A stretch of 64,000 bases of DNA, from positions 2,976,001 to 3,040,000 of the forward strand of contig NZ_CP084090.1 in the NCBI RefSeq assembly GCF_020217425.1, in the 5' to 3' direction. The DNA comes from Halomicrobium urmianum (GTDB lineage: Archaea > Halobacteriota > Halobacteria > Halobacteriales > Haloarculaceae). Every line of letters starts with the position of its first letter. The stretch's first letter is position 1. Under the pieces are notes generated by a model. That model made no database searches. It worked only from the letters and a program-made list of their open reading frames with translations, and was not told the origin of the DNA. The position numbers were made by a program, and so were the translations under genes. This document shows positions 16,690-23,481 of this stretch, piece by piece.

Positions 16690-17868
16690 ATGCTCTCTAT
16701 CGCGCTGGCGGGCAAGCCCAACGCCGGCAAGTCTACGTTCTACCGGGCGGCGACGGAGTCGGAGGTCGACGTCGGGAACTACCCGTTCACCACCATCGAC
16801 CCGAACCGAGGCGTCAGCCACGTCCGGACCGACTGCCCCTGCCTGGACCGCGACGAGCGGTGCGGCAACGACAACTGCCGGGCCGGGAAGCGCTACGTGC
16901 CCGTCGAGCTACTTGACGTCGCCGGTCTCGTCCCGGGTGCCCACGAGGGCCGCGGCCTGGGTAACCAGTTCCTTGACGAACTGACCAACGCCGACGTCAT
17001 CCTCAACGTGGTCGACGCCTCGGGCGCGACCAACGAGGAGGGCGAGCCCGTCGAGCGCGGGAGCCACGACCCCGTCGAGGACGTCGACTTCGTCGAGGAG
17101 GAGATGGACCTCTGGCTGGCTTCCATCGTCGAGCGCAACTGGGAGTCCGTCGAGCGCGCGTCGCGGTCGCCGGACTTCGACATCGACGAGGCGCTGACGG
17201 ACATGCTGACCGGCGTCGGCGCGACCGAACTCGACGTGGCGCGGGCGCTGCGCGACCTCGAGTACCCGGAGGACCCCATCGCCTGGGAGGACGAGCACCG
17301 AGAGGCGCTGGCCAGCGACATCCGCCGCCGGACCAAGCCCATCGTCGTCGTCGCCAACAAGGCCGACGTGGCACCGCCGGAGAACCTCGAACGCCTGCAG
17401 GCGGCCGCCGACCTGGTCGTCCCGGCCACCGCCGACGGCGAACTCGGCCTCCGCCGGGCCGCCGAGGCGGGCGTCGTCGACTACGACCCCGGCGACGAGG
17501 ACTTCGAGATCGTCGGCGACGTCAGCGACGACCAGCAGGCGGGGCTGGAACAGATCCGCGAGGTCATGGCCGAACACGGCGGCACCGGCATCCAGACAGC
17601 GCTGGACCGGGCCGTCTACGAACTGCTCGATCAGATCACCGTCTATCCCGTCCAGAACGAGTCGAAGTGGACGGACGGCCAGGGCAACGTCTTGCCGGAC
17701 GCTCACCTGCTGCCCACCGGGTCGACGCCGCTGGACCTGGCCTACGACGTCCACTCCGACATCGGCGACGCCTACCTCCACGCCGTCGACGCTCGCGAGA
17801 ACCGGCGAATCGCCGAGGACCACGAACTGGCGGAGGGCGACGTGATCAAGATCGTCAGCTCGAACTGA
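16690..17868 (+). CDS. YchF/Obg-type GTP-binding protein with TGS domain
   Basis: A 392-residue P-loop protein. It opens with MLSIALAGKPNAGKSTF, giving Walker A GKPNAGKS, followed by the G2/G3 region NYPFTTIDPNRG and ELLDVAGLVPGAHEGRGLG, and the base-specificity motif NKAD. A C-terminal TGS-like domain (LPTGSTPLDLAYDVHSDIGD) ends the protein. The archaeal/eukaryotic YchF-DRG-like branch is ribosome-associated. I place the start at ATG 16690, since it begins directly at the G-domain strand; a TTG at 16663 would add nine residues. Cys pairs CPCLDRDERCGNDNC after G2 are an insert typical of the archaeal form. Confidence 0.92.
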   Translation: MLSIALAGKPNAGKSTFYRAATESEVDVGNYPFTTIDPNRGVSHVRTDCPCLDRDERCGNDNCRAGKRYVPVELLDVAGLVPGAHEGRGLGNQFLDELTNADVILNVVDASGATNEEGEPVERGSHDPVEDVDFVEEEMDLWLASIVERNWESVERASRSPDFDIDEALTDMLTGVGATELDVARALRDLEYPEDPIAWEDEHREALASDIRRRTKPIVVVANKADVAPPENLERLQAAADLVVPATADGELGLRRAAEAGVVDYDPGDEDFEIVGDVSDDQQAGLEQIREVMAEHGGTGIQTALDRAVYELLDQITVYPVQNESKWTDGQGNVLPDAHLLPTGSTPLDLAYDVHSDIGDAYLHAVDARENRRIAEDHELAEGDVIKIVSSN

Positions 17869-17884
17869 CGGTTTCTCTCGCCGA

Positions 17885-18739
17885 TCAGCTCAGCGGCCGC
17901 AGCCACACCGCCGCCAGCAGGACGGCCAGGAACACGTACGCGCCGCGGATCAACAGCATCGTCGCCAGTTCCGGGCCGGCGTCGCGGGCGATCAGCGCGA
18001 CGGCGCCGAACGCGACGGCGGCCAGCGCCGCGGAGGGCGGGACGCCCGGAACGAGCGCCGCCAGTACGACCACGGTGACCATTCCCGTCGTCATGAGCCC
18101 GTAGGCCAGCCGACGGGCCCGCAGCGGGCCGAGGACGACGGCGACGGTGCGCTTGTCGATCGAGCGGTCGTAGTCGTAGTCGGTGGCGTCGTCGATGACC
18201 TTGATGCCCGACAGCGTGAGCAGGAACACGCCGGCGAGCCCGAGGATCGTCGGCCCGAACGCCGTCGCCTGCGCGTAGTAGCCGCCGAGCAGCGAGACGG
18301 CGATGCCGGTGGGGTAGCCGACCGTCGCCGTGACGGGGTTGGTGTCCAGTTGCGGCGCGTGGTGGTACGCGATCAGCCAGCACGGCAGCGTCACGAGGCC
18401 GGCGACGACGTTTACCAGCGCGACGAGCGCGAGCGTCGCGGCGAAGAAGCCGGTCGTCGCGCCGGCCAGCGCGAGCCGACAGCCCCCCTCTGTCAGCGGG
18501 TGGTCGTCGTCCTCGCCGCGGCCGTAGAAGTCGACGTAGCCGTCCTTGACGTGGGCCGTGTACAGCGCGCAGAAGACGGCGACGGCGTGGATCGCCGCGA
18601 CTGCGGGCGCGAACGACTCGGCGTACAGCCCGCCGAACAGCGACGCCGACACCGCCGGGAGCATGAACACGGGATGGACCTGCGACGCCAGCGCCCGCAG
18701 GTCGGCTGCGGGGCCGGCGCCGTGGCGAGCGACACCCAT
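17885..18739 (-). CDS. UbiA-family prenyltransferase
   Basis: A 284-residue polytopic enzyme with eight or nine hydrophobic helices. The second Asp-rich motif DDATDYDYDRSIDKRT is clear; the first is reduced to HVKDGYVDFYGRGEDDD. UbiA proteins join an isoprenoid diphosphate to an aromatic ring, lipid or heme. In haloarchaea several paralogues serve menaquinone, archaeal ether lipid (DGGGP) and heme pathways; which of these applies is unclear. A TATA box (TATTTTAACA, minus strand, 18761-18770) lies 27 nt before the ATG, so it is probably leaderless and monocistronic. Confidence 0.87.
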   Translation of the reverse strand: MGVARHGAGPAADLRALASQVHPVFMLPAVSASLFGGLYAESFAPAVAAIHAVAVFCALYTAHVKDGYVDFYGRGEDDDHPLTEGGCRLALAGATTGFFAATLALVALVNVVAGLVTLPCWLIAYHHAPQLDTNPVTATVGYPTGIAVSLLGGYYAQATAFGPTILGLAGVFLLTLSGIKVIDDATDYDYDRSIDKRTVAVVLGPLRARRLAYGLMTTGMVTVVVLAALVPGVPPSAALAAVAFGAVALIARDAGPELATMLLIRGAYVFLAVLLAAVWLRPLS

Positions 18740-18760
18740 GCCTTACCGTACGGGCCGACG

Positions 18761-18770
18761 TGTTAAAATA
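18761..18770 (-). promoter_or_regulatory. TATA box of the UbiA gene
   Basis: TATTTTAACA on the minus strand, centred 27 nt before the ATG at 18739, with no ribosome-binding site. Confidence 0.6.
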
Positions 18771-18777
18771 ACAACAG

Positions 18778-19173
18778 CTAACGGGGCCGCCGGGACTCCC
18801 GGGAGCGCCAGTTGGAGCGGTCGAGGACGAACCCGGAGATGTACGAGGCCAGCGAGCGGGCCGCGGCCTCCGTCGGGGCGTGGAGTTCGCCGGAGACGGG
18901 CCCGGCCTCGCCGCCGACGGCCTCCGATTCGGAGATGGGATCGGTGTCGGTGGGGTACGAGCGCCGCGAGCGGACGCGGTCCCGGAGCGCCTGCACGGCG
19001 CCGTCGTCCAGTTCCCGCCCCAGGTGCTGGAGGTCGTACTTCACGATGAACCCGCGCTCGGCGTCCCGGACGGCGAGCACCGGCTGGCCGCGTTCGGCGC
19101 AGCGCTCCCAGATAGCCCGCTGCTCGTCGCGGGTCCCGTAGACGGGGACGTTCGAGGGCGCGAGGTGATCCAT
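18778..19173 (-). CDS. Conserved haloarchaeal protein of unknown function
   Basis: A 131-residue soluble protein starting MDHLAPSNVPVYGTRDEQRA. It has an N-terminal alpha/beta-looking region (QPVLAVRDAERGFIVKYDL) and a C-terminal helix-rich region ending in basic residues. No Cys, no membrane segment, no motif I can assign. A GTG at 19182 could add three residues; the ATG is preferred. It ends 38 bp from the UbiA start on the same strand, but a promoter for UbiA intervenes, so they are probably separate transcripts. Confidence 0.65.
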   Translation of the reverse strand: MDHLAPSNVPVYGTRDEQRAIWERCAERGQPVLAVRDAERGFIVKYDLQHLGRELDDGAVQALRDRVRSRRSYPTDTDPISESEAVGGEAGPVSGELHAPTEAAARSLASYISGFVLDRSNWRSRESRRPR

Positions 19174-19446
19174 CGGGAACACGGTACGGGCGCCAGGCCT
19201 ATCGACCTGTCGGACAGTTTTCGCAGCGCTCCCGGCGAACCAATCGAGGACGCGACGTCTGCGGCGGTCACTTCACTGTCACGCAGCTCAGCGCTGCGAT
19301 GGCGACGAACTAGACGCCGCGCAGGACGAGCACGGCCTGCTGGACGTGGGGTCGCCGGAGTAGACGCCACTCATCGAGAAGAAGAAGTAGACGGCGACGG
19401 CGTCTCGAACCACTTGACCCCGAGGCGATTTACAGCGCTGCGCCCG

Positions 19447-20568
19447 TCACTGCACCGCCTGGTACGCCTCATCCATGATTTCCAGGGCCTCCTTCAGCGT
19501 CTCGACGTCGACGGGGTAGGAGATGCGCGCGTGACCCGCCCCGCCCTCGCCGAAGGCCTCGCCGGGGACGACGACGACGCCGCGGTCGATGGCCTCGTCG
19601 ACGAACCCCTCGGGGACCTCGGGCATGGCGTAGAAGGCGCCCGAGGGCGTGGGACAGTCCAGTCCGACGTCCGCCAGGCCGTCGACGAGGACGTCCCGGC
19701 GCTCCTCGAAGGCGGCGACCATCTCGTCGACCGGGTCCTGCGGGCCGGAGAGGGCCGCCTCGGCGGCGTACTGCGCGGGCGCGGAGGCGCAGGCCTGGCC
19801 GTACTGGTGGACCCGAAGCATGCGCTCGATCCGGTCGCTCGCGCCGGTCACCCAGCCCAGCCGCCAGCCCGTCATCGAGTAGGCCTTCGAGCAAGCGTTG
19901 ACGACGACCACGTTGCCGCCCTCGTCGAACTCGGCGGGCGAGCGGTGCTCGCCGTCGAAGACGATGTGCTCGTACACCTCGTCACTGAGACAGAGCACGT
20001 CGTGGTCGTTCGCGATGCGCGCGAACTCGCGCATGTCCTCGGCGGACTGGACCGCGCCCGTGGGGTTCGCGGGGCTGTTGACCACGAACGCCGCGGTGTC
20101 CTCGGTGATCGCTGCCTCGACGGCCGCGGGGTCCATCGTCAGGTCATCGCGCAGCTCGACCGGCTTCGGCGTCCCGCCGGCGAGGTGGGTCAGCGCGTCG
20201 TAGGAGACGAAGCCCGGGTCCGGGAAGATCACCTCTTCGCCCTCGTCGACGTGTGCCTCCAGCGCGATGTGCAGCGCCTCGCTCCCGCCGGCCGTCGCGA
20301 TGACGTCCTCGGGGTCGACGTCGAGGTCGTTGTCCCGCGCGTGCTTCTCGGCGATGGCCTCCCGGAGCTCCCGCGTCCCCTTGTTCGAGGTGTAGGCGTC
20401 CGCCTTCCCGGCCTCGATGGCCTCGACCGCCGCCTGGCGGGCGTGCTCGGGCGTCGGGAAGTCGGGCTGGCCCAGCCCCAGGTTGATCGCGTCCTCGCCG
20501 GCCGCCTCGAACACCTCGCGGATGCCCGAGATGGACACCCGTTCCACGCGTCGTGAGAAGTCCGTCAT
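19447..20568 (-). CDS. PLP-dependent class I/II aminotransferase
   Basis: A 373-residue fold-type I aminotransferase. It has the substrate-binding start INLGLGQPDFPTPEH, the conserved NSPANPTGA asparagine, the DEVYEHIVFDG segment with PLP-contacting Asp and Tyr, and the Schiff-base lysine in NACSKAYSMTGWRLGW. The C-terminal Arg that binds the substrate carboxylate is in HARISYPV. The closest general group is archaeal aspartate/aromatic aminotransferase; amino-donor specificity cannot be told from sequence. Full length, no lesions. Confidence 0.93.
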   Translation of the reverse strand: MTDFSRRVERVSISGIREVFEAAGEDAINLGLGQPDFPTPEHARQAAVEAIEAGKADAYTSNKGTRELREAIAEKHARDNDLDVDPEDVIATAGGSEALHIALEAHVDEGEEVIFPDPGFVSYDALTHLAGGTPKPVELRDDLTMDPAAVEAAITEDTAAFVVNSPANPTGAVQSAEDMREFARIANDHDVLCLSDEVYEHIVFDGEHRSPAEFDEGGNVVVVNACSKAYSMTGWRLGWVTGASDRIERMLRVHQYGQACASAPAQYAAEAALSGPQDPVDEMVAAFEERRDVLVDGLADVGLDCPTPSGAFYAMPEVPEGFVDEAIDRGVVVVPGEAFGEGGAGHARISYPVDVETLKEALEIMDEAYQAVQ

Positions 20569-20643
20569 ACCCTACCGGGAGGCGCCGACGCCGATAACTC
20601 TTGATATCGCCCGCTGGGCCCGGGAGCGTCGGGGAGCGGGGCG

Positions 20644-20790
20644 CTACTCCGCTGCCTCGCGTAGCTCCTCGACGTGCTGTTCGAGGCGCCGCAGCGTCGC
20701 GTCTGCGTCCTCGTATCCCTGATCGTACTCCGAGTAGCAGGTGTCGGCCGCCGAGAGGAACTCCTCGACCGCGTCTTCCAGGTCGCTCAT
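20644..20790 (-). CDS. 48-residue acidic helical protein
   Basis: A short frame starting MSDLEDAVEEFLSAADTCY and ending HVEELREAAE, very acidic and almost fully helical, in keeping with haloarchaeal coding composition. It is divergent from the phosphoesterase at 20892 and lies downstream of its own ATG with no overlap with another convincing gene. It has one Cys. Function unknown; the composition and clean boundaries make it a likely real gene. Confidence 0.6.
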   Translation of the reverse strand: MSDLEDAVEEFLSAADTCYSEYDQGYEDADATLRRLEQHVEELREAAE

Positions 20791-20891
20791 GGACGGCCGT
20801 TCGGCCGACGACACCGAAAGGCCACCGGTCCGGCGGTACCGCGCCGACGCTCCCGCCAGCCCTAAGCCCGCAGAACCCCGACGACCGGGCG

Positions 20892-21569
20892 ATGGAGCCC
20901 ACCTACCGGGACCGGGCGGTCGTCCTCGGAGAGGCGCTCGTGCTCGCTGACCTCCACGTCGGGAAGGGGACCTCGAACCTGGAGCTGCCCGTCGGTGGCG
21001 CGACGGACGTGGTCGAGCGCTTCGAGGCGCTGGTCGAGCGCTACGAGCCCAGAGCGGTGGTGTTCGGCGGCGACCTGCTGCACTCCTTCTCGACGGTCCC
21101 GCGGTCGGTCCGGCGCACGGTCGACGCGCTGGCGGCGGCCTGTCGCGAGGCCGGGGCTCGGCCCGTGGTGACGCCGGGGAACCACGACACGATGCTCGAC
21201 GTGGCGTGGGACGGACCGACCGAGCGCGAGTACCGGGTGGGCGACGCGGTGGTGCTCCACGGTCACGAGCCGCCGGAGGCCGAGGCCGACCTCTACGTCG
21301 TCGGCCACGACCATCCGACCGTCGAGATAGAGGGCCAGCGGCGGGCCTGCTACCTGTACGCCGAGGACGCCTACGAGGGCGCCGACGTGCTGATGCTGCC
21401 CGCGTTCAACCGCCTGCTGGCCGGCGTCGACGTCGGGGGAATGTCGACTGCGGACTTCCAGTCGCCGCTGATCACCGACGCCGACCGGTTCCGGCCGATC
21501 GTCTACGACGAGGCGAGCGAGGAGCCCCTGGAATTTCCGCCGCTCGGGGAGATCCGGCGGATGCTGTGA
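20892..21569 (+). CDS. Archaeal metallophosphoesterase (SbcD-related, MJ0037 type)
   Basis: A 225-residue calcineurin-like phosphoesterase with all metal-binding blocks: ADLHVGK, GGDLLHS, GNHD and GHDHPT, plus an upstream His in VVLHGHEP. The short length and single domain match the archaeal SbcD-related phosphoesterase family rather than full-length Mre11. Likely two Mn or Fe ions are bound; the substrate (nucleic acid or phosphodiester) is unknown. The chosen ATG at 20892 gives the usual N-terminus just before EALVLADLHVG. No ABC ATPase partner gene is adjacent. Confidence 0.9.
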   Translation: MEPTYRDRAVVLGEALVLADLHVGKGTSNLELPVGGATDVVERFEALVERYEPRAVVFGGDLLHSFSTVPRSVRRTVDALAAACREAGARPVVTPGNHDTMLDVAWDGPTEREYRVGDAVVLHGHEPPEAEADLYVVGHDHPTVEIEGQRRACYLYAEDAYEGADVLMLPAFNRLLAGVDVGGMSTADFQSPLITDADRFRPIVYDEASEEPLEFPPLGEIRRML

Positions 21570-21690
21570 GACGGACGGTCGTCGGCCAGTGCCGGTACGA
21601 CCTCCCACCGACGACGGCGGAACCGGAGAACGGCTACGACAGTCCGTATGAAACGGCAGATTCTTGAGGTCGCCGGGTCCACCGTCGGGC

Positions 21691-21846
21691 ATGGTCATGA
21701 CGAATACGGCCCTGGCGCTGATCGGGATTGCCGTCGTCGCGTCGCTGCTGCTCCTCGCCGCGACGCTCTACTACGTCCCGGCGATCCTCGACGTCGAGGA
21801 GGACGAAGAGGGAAACTCGAGTAGGACCGGCGGCCACGGTGCCTGA
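21691..21846 (+). CDS. Small single-pass membrane protein
   Basis: A 51-residue protein: residues 5-28 (NTALALIGIAVVASLLLLAA) form one transmembrane helix, followed by a short acidic cytosolic tail (DVEEDEEGN). A second ATG at 21697 gives 49 residues. Composition fits a haloarchaeal membrane microprotein. No family assignment. It is flanked by the phosphoesterase upstream and a convergent FAD protein downstream. Confidence 0.6.
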   Translation: MVMTNTALALIGIAVVASLLLLAATLYYVPAILDVEEDEEGNSSRTGGHGA

Positions 21847-21921
21847 CGGTCCGGTACCGTCGTCCGTGCTGTCGGTCGAGTTCTCGCCGCACCGACGCCC
21901 AACAGCTACCGCGATCGCCGG

Positions 21922-23187
21922 TCACTCCAGCAGCGTCTCGGCGGCGATCCGTCCGCTTTCCAGCGCGCCCTGGATCGACGACCAGCGGGTGTAGTCGCCG
22001 GCCAGCACGACCGGACCCGCTGGCGCCGTCGGGGCCGGCAGCCTCGCCAGGAACCCCGGCGGCTGTTCGAACTGCGCGAACGGGATCCGGTCCGTGGCGA
22101 CGTGTTCCAGGTCGGCGAAGCTCGCCTCGGGGTACCACCGTGACAGGGCCGAGCGCACCTCGTCGAACAGCGCCGTGTCGCTGTTCTCCTGCGTCCCGAG
22201 GAAGGTCGCGGCGTACAGCTCACGGCCCTCGGGCGCGTACTCGGGAGCGACCCGTGACATCGGTGCGACGTGGTTCGGCCGGTCGTCCGCTGCGTTCAGC
22301 ACGAGCCGCCGGTCCGTCTCCGGCCGCCCCCCCGACGGCAGGCTCACGTACTGGGTGACGCAGCCACGCCCCTCGGTCGGTATCCCGTCGACGCCGGTCA
22401 GCTCCCGGGCGGTCGGGGGATCCGTCGCCACCACGACTCCGTCGGCAGCGACCGCCTCGCCGCCGACGGTGACGGTCGCGCCGTCGGCGTCCGCCTCGTC
22501 TCCTCCGTCCACCGCGTCGACCGTCCGGCCGGTCTCGATCCGCGCTCCCGCCGCCCGGGCGCGCTCGGCCAGTTGCGCCGGAATCGCGCCCATCCCGTCG
22601 GCGGGGACGGCGGTGCGCCCCTCTGCCATCATCTTGAACGCGTACTCGAACACCGCGCTGTCGGTGCCCAGCGACCGGTCGAGGGTGATGCCGCCGAAGA
22701 AGGGCTTCGCGAACGACTCGACGAAGGCCCGCGAGAACCCCTGCGCGACGAGGTAGTCGGCGGTGGTCGACCCGCCACGCCGGAGGATGTCCGCGGGTTC
22801 GTCCCCGGCGAGCGCTCGCTGGAGCCGGAACACGCGCAGCTTGTCCCCGAACTGCACCTCGCGGTTGAGCAGCGTCTCGATGGCCTCGCCCGGCGCGCCC
22901 AGCGGGTCCGCCAGGACCGATCGCTCGCCCGGCCGGGCGATGGTCGCACCCGGCGTGAACGAGCGCAGGTCCAGCGCGTCGAGGTCCAGCTCCCGCCGGA
23001 CGGCGGGATACGCCGTGAAGAGCACCTGGAAGCCCCTGTCCAGCGTGTAGCCGTCGACGGTCCGGGAGGCGACACGTCCGCCGACCCGGTCCGCCCGCTC
23101 GAACACCCTCACGTCCGCGCCTGACTCCGCCAGGTGCGCGGCCGCCGTCAGCCCCGCCAGTCCGCCGCCGGCGACGACGTATTCCAT
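21922..23187 (-). CDS. FAD-dependent amine oxidase/phytoene desaturase-like protein
   Basis: A 421-residue flavoprotein. It opens with the Rossmann motif VVAGGGLAGLTAAAHLAESG, then the ADRVGGRV motif that binds the adenylate ribose, and ends with a C-terminal FAD motif GDYTRWSSIQGALESGR. This domain order is that of phytoene desaturase, protoporphyrinogen oxidase and amine oxidases. Substrate not determinable; carotenoid metabolism is possible in haloarchaea. A TATA-like CATTTTAC (minus strand, 23211-23219) lies 28 nt before the ATG, indicating a leaderless single gene. Confidence 0.9.
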   Translation of the reverse strand: MEYVVAGGGLAGLTAAAHLAESGADVRVFERADRVGGRVASRTVDGYTLDRGFQVLFTAYPAVRRELDLDALDLRSFTPGATIARPGERSVLADPLGAPGEAIETLLNREVQFGDKLRVFRLQRALAGDEPADILRRGGSTTADYLVAQGFSRAFVESFAKPFFGGITLDRSLGTDSAVFEYAFKMMAEGRTAVPADGMGAIPAQLAERARAAGARIETGRTVDAVDGGDEADADGATVTVGGEAVAADGVVVATDPPTARELTGVDGIPTEGRGCVTQYVSLPSGGRPETDRRLVLNAADDRPNHVAPMSRVAPEYAPEGRELYAATFLGTQENSDTALFDEVRSALSRWYPEASFADLEHVATDRIPFAQFEQPPGFLARLPAPTAPAGPVVLAGDYTRWSSIQGALESGRIAAETLLE

Positions 23188-23210
23188 ACTGACGGCTTTG
23201 GACGGGTCCC

Positions 23211-23219
23211 GTAAAATGA
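23211..23219 (-). promoter_or_regulatory. TATA-like box of the FAD protein gene
   Basis: CATTTTAC on the minus strand, about 28 nt before the ATG at 23187. Confidence 0.5.
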
Positions 23220-23322
23220 TCCGGGGGACGTCGGGTGTCAGACGGCCTGCTCGCTCCTGGTGCCTCCGTCCGATCAGAAACGAAATCGATCGAGGGTGAG
23301 CCGAGCTGTACCAGATACACAC

Positions 23323-23352
23323 AAAAATTTTAATTTATGCAGACGTAATTAA
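23323..23352 (+). promoter_or_regulatory. AT-rich promoter region upstream of the broken lyase gene
   Basis: The stretch 23323-23352 is unusually AT-rich for this genome and includes AAAAATTTTAATTTATG and GTAATTAACTA. It precedes a leader of about 130 nt before the ATG at 23482. Confidence 0.5.
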
Positions 23353-23358
23353 CTAGGC

Positions 23359-23388
23359 GCCGGCCGGGTTGGGGTGGTCCCGGCCGGC
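23359..23388 (+). promoter_or_regulatory. GC-rich hairpin in the 5' leader of the lyase gene
   Basis: A perfect 10-bp stem, GCCGGCCGGG at 23359-23368 with CCCGGCCGGC at 23379-23388, and a 10-nt loop. It lies between the AT-rich promoter and the ribosome-binding site, so it would be part of the transcript. Confidence 0.6.
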
Positions 23389-23467
23389 ATCCCCCTACGT
23401 TTCACGGGACGAACGGGGTGGCGGCCGCACGGTCCGCTCCTGTGCGGTCGCGATTTCGATACTACTC

Positions 23468-23474
23468 AGGGAGG
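23468..23474 (+). promoter_or_regulatory. Strong Shine-Dalgarno of the lyase gene
   Basis: AGGGAGG ends seven bases before the ATG at 23482. It fixes this start and shows that this gene, unlike many here, uses a leadered message. Confidence 0.7.
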
Positions 23475-23481
23475 AATACAC

